Positions 11,861-23,740 are shown, counted from the stretch's first letter. The stretch is DNA of 64,000 nucleotides from Cycas panzhihuaensis (GCA_023213395.1 CM041465.1:91085741-91149740); one strand, 5' to 3'. A program made the numbers and translations. Notes: a model not told the origin generated them from the sequence alone.

Positions 11861-12275
11861 TTTTGGGGTTAATGCTCATCACCCCACTCCCACCTTCCAA
11901 CCGGGAGTACACACCTCACTCTTATCAATTTACACATGTGGGTGCTTATATGTGTAGGTAAGTATAAGGTAATGTTGATTTGATTTAAGTTTATTTGAGT
12001 TAAGTTTATTTTAGGTTAAGTTTGTATTATTTTATTATTATTTAAATTTTAAGGTTTGAGAAGTTTCTCTTATCCCCAAACTATATATTTTGAGGGGTGT
12101 TCAACCCTAGTGTCTTTAGACACAGCCTTCATTGTGGACATTTATAATACTCTCTTCACAATATGGATTGTATATATAAGTTTTATGTATTTATGCTACT
12201 ATGCAATAATGATGTATTGATTTATGATTATTTTTTTTATGTTCTGCCCTATTCTTCATGATTATTTTTCTTTCA
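11861..12275 (+). repeat. 5' LTR of copy B
   Basis: It is 415 bp, starts TTTTGGGGTTAATG (mutated from TGTTGG) and ends TTTCA. It carries the conserved palindrome GTGTCTTTAGACAC (near 12110) found in all LTRs of this family. Confidence 0.9.
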
Positions 12276-12290
12276 TTTAGTATTAGAGCT
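12276..12290 (+). other. Primer-binding site of copy B
   Basis: TTTAGTATTAGAGCT is a decayed TTTGGTATCAGAGC, the initiator-methionine tRNA complement. It abuts the 5' LTR. Confidence 0.8.
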
Positions 12291-13495
12291 ACTTTTGGGC
12301 TTGCATTATTTTCCTTTTATTTTTTCACTTTACATAAGGTACTTGGCATTTTTTTGTTATATCGTTTGACTAGGTCATTGATTTATAATAAAACCTATTC
12401 CATTGCATCTAAAATTTTCTATAGTATGATTTTGACTGATCATATAACCAATTTGGAGCTGATTTGACCCATCTTCAGTCAATTTAAAGTCAATAAGTAA
12501 TTTTTAAAGCATTTTTTATAAAATCATCTTTTTAATAGATTTTATTTTATCATTGGAAGACTAGTTTCCACCTAGATCTATCCTGTAGTTATCTATTATC
12601 AGTAAAATTTATTACCATCTATTTATTTTATTTTTTAAGATTTATTTTAATCATTATTTTAATTGACCAAAGTGATACTTTAGTGTTTTTTAGTACTTTT
12701 TAAACATTTTACCATAAAAGTACTTGTCACTAATTTTATTATAACTTTTCTGTATTACATCAGAATTCAGTTTTGTTAGTTTTGTTGGGAAGCTGACTCA
12801 CTACCCTTTGAACTGACACTATTTTTCTTAATAAGTTTTAAAGTATTTTTATAGATTTTCAAATCCATCAAAGTTAAGGTACTTAATAGCCTCCAATCTA
12901 CCTTTATTACACATTTTTTATATATTATTTCTCAAAAATTTTAATTAAAAAGTATATTGAGTAGTCTTCCAAACCATATTTGTCTATTTTACATTATTCT
13001 ACAAATTTTTATTAGCATTTGTTATACTATTTTGAGCCCTAGGCTCTTGTTAGGCCTAAAAAAAGGACTGTATCTTTGGTTCATTACAATTTGACTTGTA
13101 GGAACCCGTTTTAAAAACAATCAATTCCATTGAATAGATTTTTCATTGATCTCCATATTGGTATAATTTTAATTTATTCTGACATCATTTGGTATAGCTT
13201 TAAAGCTGTTAAACTTGAGCTTTTAGGATATCCTAATAGAAATTGATCATAAAGCAAGTGATAAGTCAATTGTACCTACAACTTATTTTAAATTTTATCT
13301 GAAATTAGATCTTATAAGTTTGTCATTTATTTGAAAGGCATTTTATTCATTCTTGTTGAAAATATCATTCACTTTCTAAAGTATTTTTTCATATTAAAAG
13401 GGCATTACATTTGAAATCATATAAGTTTATTGATCTATTGACCTTTTTGACTTACTAAAAGTTTATTCCTTTTATGTACTAAAGTTTTTAGAAAA
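12291..13495 (+). other. Untranslated leader of copy B
   Basis: About 1.2 kb of AT-rich sequence without a usable ORF. It aligns with the leader of copy A (about 590-1930) and, inverted, with parts of the leaders of copy C (39680-41200) and copia#1 (30700-31500). The best conserved piece, around 12720-12860, includes GGGAAGCTGACTCA. Its conservation across elements suggests a packaging or expression role, but that is inference. Confidence 0.7.
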
Positions 13496-14215
13496 ATGGT
13501 AATTAATCTTAATTAAGTACAATTTCCTATCTTTGATGGCCATAAATTTTTAATATGGCACAAAATAATGCAAAACTATTTTATTACACATGATCTTTAG
13601 ACTTACTTACAGAATGACTATGATGTTAGTATTAATGAAAACATTAAAAAGATAATGAAGCCTTAGCATTAATATTTTGCACTATAAATGATGATATTTT
13701 TTCTAAAGTTTGTGAACTAACAACTTCTAAATCTGTGTTGGACATATTGATTTCTACTTATGGGGGAGATACTCTCAATGAATTTAACATTGATGTTGAG
13801 ATTGCGAGACAAGTGCCAGAATAGGTGGATTGTAATGAAAAGACTAGAGAAAATTCAAGCCAAATATATGATCATCTTGTTGCATAAGAACTTGATCCTC
13901 CATTTGAGGGGGAGAGATATGATGATATGATAGTTCCGGTTGCTCATAATACAAAGTTTTCAGAAAATAAAGTTCAAGTTCAAAGTTTTCTTAATGTTCC
14001 AGTTGATAAAGTCAAAGTTGCAGCTACACATATACATTTGAATCAAGCTTCATTTACTTATAGTTTTTTTTCACCATTCAATGATGAAGACATACACATT
14101 GCAAAAAGGATAAGAAGAATTGATAATGATCAAGCTACAAAATAGATCTTTAAAGTTTTTTTAAAGTACAAATTCTACAAGTTTAAAGAGAAGACATTAT
14201 TCGTGATGATCATTA
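13496..14215 (+). pseudogene. gag-like ORF of copy B, frameshifted
   Basis: From the ATG at 13496 the protein begins like copy C (FPIFDGHKFLIWHKIMQNYF, about residues 9-28) and then loses frame near 13660. The C-terminal part is open at 13927-14145. It includes NKVQVQSFLNVPVDKVKVAATH and FSPFNDEDIHIAKRIRRID, close to the intact copy C. A TAG at 14143 sits where copy A still has Gln (CAA), as C-to-T deamination of CAG would produce. No zinc knuckle is present. The ORF would end against the PPT at 14215. Confidence 0.75.
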
Positions 14216-14225
14216 AGGGGGAGAA
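14215..14225 (+). other. Polypurine tract of copy B
   Basis: AAGGGGGAGAA lies immediately before the 3' LTR. Confidence 0.85.
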
Positions 14226-14625
14226 TATTGGAGTTAATGCTCATCACCTCACTCCCACCTTCCAACCAGGAGTGCACACCTCACTCTCATTAATTTACGC
14301 ATGTGGGTGCTCACATGTGTATGTGAGTATAAGGTAATGTTGATTTGATTTAAGTTAATTTGAGTTAAGTTTATATTATTTTATTGTTATTTAAATTCTA
14401 GGGGTTCAAGAGTTTCCCTCCTCCCCCAAACTATATATTTTGAGGGGTGTGAAACCCTGGTGTCTTTAGACACCACCTTTATTGTGGATATTTATAATAC
14501 TCTCTTCACAACATGGATTGAATATATAAGTTTTATATATTTATGCTACTATGAAACAATGATGTATTGATTTATGATTATCTCTTTTATATTCTGCCCT
14601 ATTCTCTATGATTATTTTTCCTTCA
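14226..14625 (+). repeat. 3' LTR of copy B
   Basis: It is 400 bp, starts TATTGGAGTTAATG and ends CCTTCA. It aligns with the 5' LTR with scattered substitutions and small indels; by eye, noticeably more than in the copia#1 LTR pair. The TSD half TCTAG follows. Confidence 0.9.
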
Positions 14626-14630
14626 TCTAG

Positions 14631-16250
14631 AGCCCTCTCAATTCCATGGTGATGCTTCTCTCACAAATCCTTCTTTTATATAAGAAGAAACACTTCCTAC
14701 TTGAGCATGCCCATCTTATTATGAGCTGGTTCTCACTAAGGTACCTACTCCTCTTCATATGCATGGATATCAAGATCCATTTTATCTAGAGACTCATACC
14801 ATAATCTTCTCTCCACATCATCATCAATTTGATCTATTATGTGATGAGTATGATTCGATACAAGTTGAGCTTTCAATTGCTTCTGATACCACTCAATCAC
14901 TCTTACCTTCTCATCCTCCTTCACTGAGGCCTTATTCTCCTCCTTTGGAGGGGGGTGGGGGTTAAAGATCATAAGTCAGTTCATTCTCAACCTCTCCCCT
15001 CTCCTTCTATGATGTAAGTCCAGATCTATTCTTCGTGTATGGTACCTTCTACACACGAGGGTATCTCTACTACACCTATCTAAGGTAACTGTAGTCCTTC
15101 TCATGCTCCTACCTCTCATCAAATAGGTTTACCTTCATTAACATCACATCCTATTCATTCTTATCCTACTAGGGTAACCTCTTCTCATCTTGTCGCATCT
15201 TCAAGTCAATTACTAGTTTAGTCAGTCTATAGAGTTATGTCTCAAGGTATTAAACCTTATAATTATTCTCCTAGAGCATATAATATAGTCCCTTCTTCCC
15301 AACATGTCCCTTATACTCATCTCGTTTATTCTTATACTTTAATTAATCAATCTTAAGTTGTGGGATTTTCTAATCCTACCCTGTCATCTCATGTTCCTAG
15401 ATCAGTTCCATAACAAACCCCTTTTCCTTCATTCAAACTTATTCTCCCCCAACATCCTATGCTGTAAACCAATTCTGTGGTTAATCTCAGAACTTGGTTT
15501 AATCCTTCATCCACTCTTCCATCTTATTATTTTCATCAACAACAATAACTTACCCCTTCTACCACTCCACATCCATCATCCTTATCTTAATGCTTTATCA
15601 TATTGAGGCCAAGGAGGCCTTTTTTAGACTATACGAAGTCTCCCTTTCCAAGTGAGGTCCTACTATCCTCGATGCCTCCATTCCTTCCTGAGTTACCTAA
15701 ATTCTTGGGTGACTCCTCTTAAGACCTAGTTTCTTATATTCAAGTAATTGCACTTGCTTGTAGATTTTATATTATATGATTATGTCATGATACACTTATT
15801 TCCCAAATCACTTTAAGGCGATGCCTTGAAATAGTTTTATCAACTTCCCTCAGCCTTTGTTCTCTCATTTCAATAACTATTTGATTCTTTTATCAACTAA
15901 TTTGATGTAGTGAGACCTTTCGAATCTAGCATCAAATCTCTTTTGTCTATTAAATAAAATCACAATGAAACTTCTAGAGATTTCGTGAGAAGATTCTAAG
16001 ACCAAGTACACGCTTGCCATTTACACCTTGATCCTAGTCTCTTTTTTGATCTATTTACCAATGCTTTGAGGCCACATGTGTATATTGAAGTACTTAAGCT
16101 TGGTCCTCAAATCTATGAAGAAGTTGTTGATCGGTGTTTGGCTTTAGAAACTTTCAAAATTTAGGTAGTGATTAAGAAGGTTAAAAATTTGTTCCTTCTA
16201 AAAGAACCATTCAAACAACTAAGACCTCCCATCCTGAACCTAGCTACGAT
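14631..16250 (+). pseudogene. gag of the Tat-like element
   Basis: Three-frame reading gives a Ser/Pro/His/Thr-rich N-terminal half (about 14980-15600). A gag core follows near 15660-16190 with PPFLPELPKFLGDSS and, after a stop, DLVSYIQVIALACRFY. Tat-like gag proteins share this layout of a low-complexity head and a helical core. Frequent TAG/TAA stops (for example after GDSS, where Gln is expected) break it. I see no CCHC knuckle. It was also split from the PBS by copy B. Confidence 0.6.
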
Positions 16251-16521
16251 CATTTAACTTCTTCCATTAGATCATTAGAGCAAGTGATCAATGGCAAGCT
16301 ACGTGTTGATGGTCCTGCCTAAAATCAACCCTCTCAGGAGATAAAAGTAATTCATCTTACTAAAGGAAGGAAGAAACAAGCTCCTCCTCCAACCCCCTCC
16401 TTCTTTTAGAAAGACTATGTGGTGTCCTTACCACTAAACAAACACCAATGATAGAAGTGAAACTATAATATAAACTACAAATGTTCAAGTAAACTGTCCT
16501 TCCAAGAAGTCTCAAGACTAG

Positions 16522-16947
16522 ATGATTCACAAGGACCCCTTACCTCAATACAAGGATAAGGGGAACAAAGATGACAAGGGCAAGGAAAAACAGGTTCAAG
16601 ATGATGAAGATGAGCCTGCTAGTTTTGATTCATCTAAGAAGACTACTACTCCCTCTAATGCTTTGATAAAATATACTAATAATCAAACTTGCCCACCTCC
16701 TAAAGGTGATGAAACCAAGAGAATAATTAACATGGTAGAGACTACAAAGAGTGTAGGTCCATCTAAATTATTTGATGATTCAATGGTAAAGAACCTTAAC
16801 TCTTTACCTCTTATATCCCCACATCCCATTAGGTTTAGATCCATTCCTTCTAATATAAAGGATGGATCATTCTCTTTAGTCAATGAGTTGAAGACCATTT
16901 CCACTAGTATTTTAGTCATAGATTTACTAAAGTGTTGTCCCAAATAA
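16522..16947 (+). pseudogene. gag-protease linker of the Tat-like element
   Basis: This is the longest clean open stretch of the element's gag-pol (141 aa). A charged Lys/Asp-rich start (YKDKGNKDDKGKEKQVQDDE) is followed by TKRIINMVETTKSVGPSKLF and SLPLISPHPIRFRSIPSN. I recognise no catalytic motif. By position it links gag to the protease that starts at 16969. Confidence 0.5.
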
Positions 16948-16968
16948 TGTTAACTCTTATTTGGTTCA

Positions 16969-17450
16969 TTGGGAATTCTTACTGTAGTCAATTCATCCAC
17001 TTTTGTATTTTCTTTTGATCTAGCCACATTGCCTAATCACACCACTTATTCTCTAAATGACATACCTCCATTTTATATTGAAATAATTAAGGATGGCATC
17101 AACATTAAATACATCATCATTGATGAGGGATCACCTATTAATATAATCCCCCTTTGTCTGGTTGAGGATTTAGAAAATTTGGTCTTTGATCCATGTGAGT
17201 GGATTTGTCAAGGATACGATAAAAATTAAAAAGTCCCACTTGGTCAAGTTACTCTTCCCCTATCCCTAAAAGAAAAGATAATTTATACTGGACTAACTAT
17301 TATTGATCTCAATTTAGAATACAACATCCTTTTGGGTAGAGCGTGGATCACCCAAATGATTGCTATTTACTCTTCCCTTTTTGGTGAACTTAGGTTCATT
17401 TATGAAGGACAATTAAAGATTGTAAAGCAAAAATTAAAGCCTATTAAATA
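16969..17450 (+). pseudogene. Aspartic protease of the Tat-like element
   Basis: It reads YIEIIKDGINIKYIIIDEGS, then INIIPLCLVEDL, and downstream YNILLGRAWITQM. These are the active-site and C-terminal hallmarks of retropepsins in this clade (IIDxGSxxNI and NILLGRxWI). The catalytic Asp is kept and the second position is Glu. One TAA at 17227 breaks the frame between the two halves. Confidence 0.8.
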
Positions 17451-18555
17451 GTTAATTCCACTTGTTAAGGCCTTTCCTAAGCCTAATGAGTCATCTAACT
17501 CTTTGAAGTATTTATTTCAATCACCAAGTTTAGGCCAATACTTTGCCATTGAAACCCCTCCTCCTTAAGGAGAAGTAAAGGATGTTGATTTAGTGGAAAT
17601 TATCACTATTTCACCAAGTTCCTTATCTACTCCTCATTCTTTAGGTCCTACTTATTGATCTTTGGTTTCCTCTTATTCTTTTAATGAAGAAATTACTTTA
17701 CGCTTTACTACATCTTATGAGGAAATGCTTGTGAGAAAAACTATTGATTCAAATGTTCTTCTATCCACTTAGAGTCATTTTTCTTAAGTTTTGTATTTAC
17801 CTTTAATGACAAATGCTCAAGTGTCTTCCACTATGATTGTTTCTTAGACTAACCATGTGATTTCTTTTTCACATAATGTTCCTATTAGTACTATGCCTCT
17901 TTTTTCTCAATCTCCTCTTTTTGTTATATGGTTTAATAGACATAAGAAAAAGATGTTGCTGCATAGGCACACAAACTTTAAATCAAATGATGAGGTTATC
18001 AATCTATATGATACTTTTTAAAGGAATCAAAATACCCCCAATTAAGTACAAGAAGTGAATTTGGTTTTTACTATTTCTTTTCCTTCTCATTCTTTGATAG
18101 ATGCTCCTCCATCACCCCTCATCTTGATGTCTTTGTCTAATCAAGATTGTCATTCTTACTATCAAGAATTTGAACAAACCTTTGCTTCAACTTGGGAATT
18201 TATTGATAGACCCTTTCCTTTCTCTCAAGTCTTTTTAATCATTGAGTTTATTCCCATCTATCCAAACTCTTGGGTTGATTATCCCCTATATTTTAAACTC
18301 TCTTCTTTATCTATTGATCTACTAAAAATCTTACTTCTTATCGATCTTTTTTACTTAGATGACTTTGAAACCAATGAGGCGATCCTTGAATATCTAGTAG
18401 GATCATCCCCTATTCTTCCCTCTGGTCATCATAGGTTGGATTTTCCAAAGGTAATATGACCTGATTCACCACTAGCTGATTATTCTCGACCTCGAGAGAT
18501 AATTTCTCTTATAGAGCATGTTTCTCCTCACTTTGAAGAGGGAAATGCTATGCTC
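17451..18555 (+). pseudogene. Protease-RT spacer of the Tat-like element
   Basis: About 1.1 kb of same-strand degenerate coding sequence, with open stretches at 17876-18058 and 18055-18459 (SLIDAPPSPLILMSLSNQD, then acidic and hydrophobic segments). Tat-group pol proteins have long poorly conserved spacers here. I recognise no domain. Confidence 0.4.
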
Positions 18556-19560
18556 ATAGAGTAAATTATATATGTTGACTTAGAACTAGGTGATACCCCT
18601 AAAATTATTAAGCTTGGAGCTAGTTGTACTCCTCAAGAGATTTCTCAATTTAAAGATCTCTTCCACGAGTTTTATTCAATTTTTGCTTAGGACTACAATG
18701 ATATGCATGGTCTTGATCCCCAAGTCATTGAGCATAATATCATAGTCATTTCTAGTGTTAAACCTAAATGCCAATAACAACGACCTATTCACCCACATCT
18801 TTCTATTACTATTGGACAAGAAATGGAGAAATTATTAAGAGCTAGATTCATTGAGACTGTGGATTATTCTTAATAGGTTTCTAATATAGTTTCAATTATG
18901 AAGAAAAATGGGTCAATCTAAATTTGCATCAACTTTTAGGATATTAACGAGGCTTGCCCTACAAATAATTTTCCTTTCATTTTTCTTAAATAGATTTGGG
19001 ATTAAATGACTAGTTTCGAGGTGATGTCCCTTATGGGTAGCTTTTCTAAATATAATTAAATTTCTATCACATGTCGAGATCATCATAAGACTGCATTTAC
19101 TACTCCTTGGGACACTTTTATCTACAAGGTCATGCCTTTCAGATTGAAAAGCACTAGAGCTACTTCCCAAAGAGCGATGGTTTATATCTTTCATGACCTG
19201 ATTTATAATATTATTACCGTATGCTTAGACAATATGTGTGCTCTTTCTCAGAAAAGATATGATCATGTGCATGACTTGAGAATAATCTTTGAAAGATGTA
19301 TAAAATGTTATTTGTGTTTAAATCCATCTAAAGACGTGTTTGTTGTGATGCTAGGAAGAATGTTAGGTAACATCATTACTTAAGATGGAATTAGAATAGA
19401 TCCTGACAAAATAAGGGCAATTGTTGATGAATCCCCTCCTAAAAACTAAAAATAAATTAAATCATTTTTGGGTAGACTTGGATTTTTAAGATGTTTTATT
19501 ACTAATTTTACCTTGGATGCTAAGCCTATCACTAATCTTTTAAAGAAAGACATTGAATTG
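18556..19560 (+). pseudogene. Reverse transcriptase of the Tat-like element
   Basis: In order: a DLGDTPKIIKLGA-like N-terminus; EKLLRARFIETVDYS (about 18824-18870); VSIMKKNGS then ICINFRDINEACPTNNFPF (about 18892-18980); DHHKTAFTTPWDTFIYKVMP (about 19076-19138). The catalytic box near 19215-19245 reads TVCLDNMCA where YIDD is expected, so one Asp is Asn and Tyr is Cys. The thumb IRIDPDKIRAIVDESPP and SFLGRLGFLRCFI follow. At least six in-frame stops occur, mostly at Gln or Trp positions. The order and the INEACP motif are typical of Ty3/gypsy Tat/Athila-type RT. Confidence 0.85.
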
Positions 19561-20040
19561 TGATGGACTCCTTAAATTCAAGAGTCCTTCAATAAATTAA
19601 AGTAATCATTAATCTCAACACCTGTGCTTACTCCACCAAGGTTTGATAAACCTTTTATCCTATATACTTCATTTACAGAAGAATCATTAATAGGTATGTT
19701 GGTATAAGAGGATAATTTTAGTAAAGAATAAGTGATCTATTTCATTAACAGGACTTTAGTGGCTATTGAGCTTTATTATCCTCTTCCTGAAAAGGAATGT
19801 CTTGCTTTAAGTTTTACTGCTAAGAAGTTACAGTACTATCTTCTTGGAAATAAGGTACATTTTTTTGTCCAAACTAATCTTATTAGATATTTACCTACCA
19901 AAATCAACCTTATTGGATAATTAGGCAAATGGTCTTTATTATTACAAGAATTTGACTTTCAAATCATCAATAGAAAACCTAAGAAAGACATGGTTATTAT
20001 AGAGATCATGGCTGACGCTCCTCTTCCCAACCCCACTAGT
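19561..20040 (+). pseudogene. Ty3/gypsy RNase H of the Tat-like element (first RNase H)
   Basis: It reads KPFILYTSFTEESLIGMLV, VIYFINRTLVAIELYYPLPE, KECLALSFTAKKLQYYLLGN and HFFVQTNLIRYL, the standard gypsy RNase H. In ILYTSF, Thr stands where the catalytic Asp is usual. PLPEKECLAL keeps the helix, and in FFVQTN the Asp of the TD motif is replaced by Asn. It would degrade RNA in RNA:DNA hybrids during replication. It is followed by the RH-INT tether. Confidence 0.8.
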
Positions 20041-20179
20041 CAACTTATTGATGATACTCTTCCAGACGAGCATATCTTCTATGTCCAGGCTATCCCTTAC
20101 AATGATCCCTTGTATAAAGAAATTAAATCATACCTTCATGACTAATCTTTTCCTTCTTCTTTAACATCCAAGAAGAGAA

Positions 20180-21340
20180 GATAAATTTGAGCCACCGCTA
20201 GGCAATATCTCTTACTCGATGCCGTACTTTATAAATGTTCTTTTGATGGAATTTTGTTGAGATGCCTTTCTCCCGATGGAACACTTGTAGCATTGACAAA
20301 ATCCCATGAAGTAATGTGTGGTAGACACTTTGGTGGCTAATCTATGACTCAATGCCTTCTTTGTATGGGTTATTATTAGCCGATCTTATTTAAAGATGCT
20401 TATGGTCATGTCCAAAAATGTAAAAAATATCAATCTCATGTGACTTTAATATATAAACCTATATAAGAGTTAAAATCGATTATCTTACCTTGGTCTTTCT
20501 CCCAATGGGATTTTGATCTCATTGGTCAAATCTTTCTAGCTTTATTTAATGACTATAAGTTCATTATTATTGCAACTAAATACTTTACTAAATGGAGGAA
20601 AGCTATTATGTTAGTTTTTGTTATTAGAAAGGTGGTTACCACATTTATATTTCAATATATTATTTGTAGATTTGGGGTACCAGATGTTATTATTATTAAT
20701 AATAGGTATTTATTTTGTAATCCCCATGTTAGTGAGTTATGTAGTAAATTTTATATTACTCACAGATTATCGACTCCTTATCACCCTAAGGTGAATGGCC
20801 AAGTTAAGGATTTTAATAAGACCTGAGTTAAGATTTTAGCTAAAATCATTGCAACTTCTCATAAAGATTGGCATGTTCAATTATTTCTGGCATTATGGGT
20901 CTATAGAACTTTAATTAGAAATGCTATGGGCATGACATCATTCTCTCTAGTTTATGGTGTCACAGCCATTTTTCCATTAGAAGTTGAGATTCCCTCTTTA
21001 CGCGTCTCATTAAAAGAATTCACTGATGAAGAGTTCTAAAGGGAAACACATCTTTTAGAACTTAAACCTGTTTGCAAGTATTACAAAACAATATAACATC
21101 TAAAGCTAGAATTCATGCTACTCATGATAGGCAACTTAGGCTTAAAAAGTTCTATGTTGGTGATAAAGCTTTAAAATTAGAATAACTCCATGATAAATAA
21201 CAAAAGTTTTCTTCTAAGTCGGTTGGACCTTATCTAGTAATCAAAGATTTAAATAATAGAGCTTATCAAATCTCAACAATGGAAGGCTTAGAATTTAAAA
21301 AGCCTATAAACTCTTAATACTTGAGGAAGTTTTATGCCTA
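20180..21340 (+). pseudogene. Integrase of the Tat-like element
   Basis: The zinc-binding region is HEVMCGRHFGG then VQKCKKYQ, in which the last Cys is Tyr. FDLIGQIFLALFNDYKF carries Asp 1. FGVPDVIIINNRYLF has Asn where Asp 2 should be. STPYHPKVNGQVKDFNKT has Lys where the catalytic Glu should be. ALWVYRTLIRNAMGMTSFSL and YGVTAIFPLEVEIPSLR follow, a classic gypsy integrase core end. The catalytic triad is lost at two of three positions, and stops are scattered. Confidence 0.85.
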
Positions 21341-22080
21341 ATGACATTCTCTATCTCCATAATGAGGATAAACTATGGCTTCAAAATTTTTTATTGCCTA
21401 ATGAACTAAAACTATGGGAAATTCCTTTTATTAATCATTTCTTATTCTCTTTTAATCCATTTCTACTTTTATAAAAAACGTTACTTGTGATCATATAAGC
21501 TTATTGATCCTTATAGCATATGCATTGATTGTGGGTGTTCCTTCTTTAAGATTATTGATATTTTCTCTTTTGAGCTCTGTACTCAAGAGAGAATTTGGGC
21601 CTCAAACTTTGTTGTTTATCCTTATCCTTGAAAAGAGAGATTTTTTGTTATCTTCAAATACTTTATTAGTTGCTCAAACTATACCTTTACTTACTAGTTC
21701 TTCATCTTGAGGATTCCTTCTTGGTCATCTATCACCTGTTATTTTCTCTTTTCTTTTTATTATCCTTAGTTCTCTCTATCTATATTTTGAGTTGAATACT
21801 CATTATGCTACCTTCCCTTTATATTTGGAGATACCATAATTTTAATTTCCTCTTTCTCTTATAGTTCAATCCTTAAGGAGATTGGTCTCTTATTTTATTT
21901 TAGTTTCATTAAAAAGGATAAATCCTTATTGCATTAAGTAAAAGAACTTCATAATTGGATAGTTATGAATCCTTTCTTATAAATATAAAAAAAAAAGTGA
22001 AAGGTAAAAGTTCATTTAAAAAAATCAATAAAAAGAAAAAAAAAAAAAAGAAAAGAAAAGAAAGAAAAAGAAATGTAAAA
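21341..22080 (+). other. Integrase-aRNH spacer with an A-rich tract
   Basis: No recognisable domain. It includes a 68-aa open stretch (21504-21710) of hydrophobic and Ser-rich character without a family match I know, and a purine A/G-rich tract at about 22018-22076 that encodes only a Lys/Arg run. Confidence 0.4.
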
Positions 22081-22815
22081 TTAAAAGTATATCATTATCA
22101 TCCTCTTGTAATCTGGGGCAAGTCACGTGATGGCTTTATCCTCACCTATCAATGTAATAAGTTGGGTTCATTTAGATGAGTCATTCAGGATGTTTGAGTT
22201 TAACTTCTTAGGTCTACTATAGCCTTAGTTATGATTGAATCTTGTTTGGCATCTTTAATTCTTGTTGATTATGGTTATCACAATTATGATTTTTTATTTT
22301 TCTCCTTGCAATCAAAACCAACCTCATTTACTATGCTCTCCTTATTGATTGATTCCTACACTCTCCTTTATCGATCATACTATCTCCAAATATTGGTCAT
22401 ATTTTCCCATAGAATTAAGTATTTTTACTTATGGAGGTAGTAGAGATAAACCAGGACCATCTACCACTGCTTGGGTGATCTATGACCAATTAGGAAATCC
22501 CCTCATCTCTACTGGCCTATTTATACCTAGAGCAACTAATAATGAAGCTAAATACTCTGCCATTATAAGAGACTTCTATAATATTTCTCATTCTTATCTT
22601 GGATCCATTGTCATTTATTCTAATTCTCAGATTGTTATTTATTAGTTAGTTAGGATATATCAGGTATACTCTTCATGACTCCTTCTCCTTCATCATTAGG
22701 CTTCATTGTTGATGTTATTATTCTCTTTGATCACTATCTAGTATGTTCCTCAGACCTTTAATACTGAAGCTGATACTCTTCTCTCTTTTATCTTGGATGA
22801 TTACTTTAATTGACT
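22081..22815 (+). pseudogene. Second, archaeal-type RNase H (aRNH) downstream of integrase, Tat-like element
   Basis: From about 22426 it reads TYGGSRDKPGPSTTAWVIYD, LGNPLISTGLFIPRATNNEA and KYSAIIRDF, then IVIYSNSQIVIY, and after stops FNTEADTLLSFILDDY. This is the RNase HI form with a DGGSRGNPGPSG start, an ATNNEAEY helix, a DSQLVI strand and a final AD. The first catalytic Asp is Tyr and the third is Asn; Glu (NNEA) and the last Asp remain. Plant Tat-lineage gypsy elements are known to carry such an extra RNase H. Here it lies about 1 kb 3' of the integrase, not beside the first RNase H. Confidence 0.8.
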
Positions 22816-23740
22816 CTTATCTTTTGATGGGGGCACCCTACACTAGAATGAGTATAAACTATTGCTCCATAAAGAGTATAAACTACAGGTTTTTGAGGAT
22901 AAAGGTTTAAGTAGTATGAAGGTTAAGATCATAGGTTTAAGGATGAAATAAAGTGTTAAAAAGGATAGACCCACATGAGAATTGTGGACCATAAATGATC
23001 TTAGTAGGTGGTAAGATCCTAAAAGCTTCTCCCCCTAGAAGGAGCTAATGAGGAATCTAATATATTTGAGAAACTAGTTATTTATTGAGTAAAATTAATC
23101 TTTCATTCTATAAACATGTTTTTCTTAAGATATATTATATGAATGTAGAGTTTATTCTATGTTTATATAATTTGTCTAGAGTATGATATGAATTATATAA
23201 GTTTTTCTTTTGAGAGACATATTATTCCATCTTTTGCTTTTATAAACCTATTACCATTTATTTCAAATGGTTTTATATTTATAGAAATAGAATTAGTATT
23301 CTTTTCCATCTACTCCCTTTATTATTTTGTCTATCTCCAATCTTTTATTATTCCTTATAATCTTTTCCTTCTAAGACCCCTTTACACTATGGAATGAGTA
23401 TAAACTACCATGTACATACTCATAAAAAATAAAAATAAAAATATAAAGGATAAAAGAACAAAAAAAGAGAAAAATATATAAAATCATTATATGTTTTTAT
23501 GGATCTTCATACTAATAAATGTATATCACATTCAATTTATAAAAGGGAAATAAAATAGGGGAAGAGTTTAGAGTTAATCATCCATTATACATAGGTCATG
23601 AGGAAAAATGATCTACACACACACACACATACACATAAAAGAGCATAATATATCTGTCACTTATGTGACTCATAATACAACATTTGAGGCTTATAAAATA
23701 CCTCACATGTACCTCCTATCCCTCTATATATACAAAATGT
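22816..23740 (+). other. Non-coding 3' internal region of the Tat-like element
   Basis: No ORF I can support. It has a repeated motif, GAATGAGTATAAACTA, at about 22846 and 23393 with a partial copy near 22874. A short CA microsatellite lies at 23613-23633. Confidence 0.5.
23613..23633 (+). repeat. CA microsatellite
   Basis: A short run of CA dinucleotides in the 3' region of the Tat-like element, continuing imperfectly to about 23640. Confidence 0.8.

Larger units (their letters stand above)
11861..14625 (+). mobile_element. Complete GAG-only LTR retrotransposon, copy B
   Basis: This 2765-bp element has two LTRs (11861-12275 and 14226-14625), a PBS, about 1.2 kb of leader, a gag-like ORF and a PPT. 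It has a perfect TSD, TCTAG, at 11856-11860 and 14626-14630. No pol domains are present, so it could only move with proteins supplied in trans. It is inserted in the 5' untranslated/gag region of the Tat-like element in the same orientation. The layout is the TR-GAG type known from plant genomes. Confidence 0.93.

Noticed and set aside
21955-22179. Lys-rich 74-aa ORF
   Set aside because: Created by an A/G-rich tract; not a credible protein.
14631-22815. Reassigned stop codons (TAA/TAG read as Gln) in the Tat-like gag-pol
   Set aside because: Stops also fall at Arg and Trp positions, frameshifts and lost catalytic residues accompany them, and younger elements in the same window (copia#1) use normal codons. 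Deamination decay explains it.
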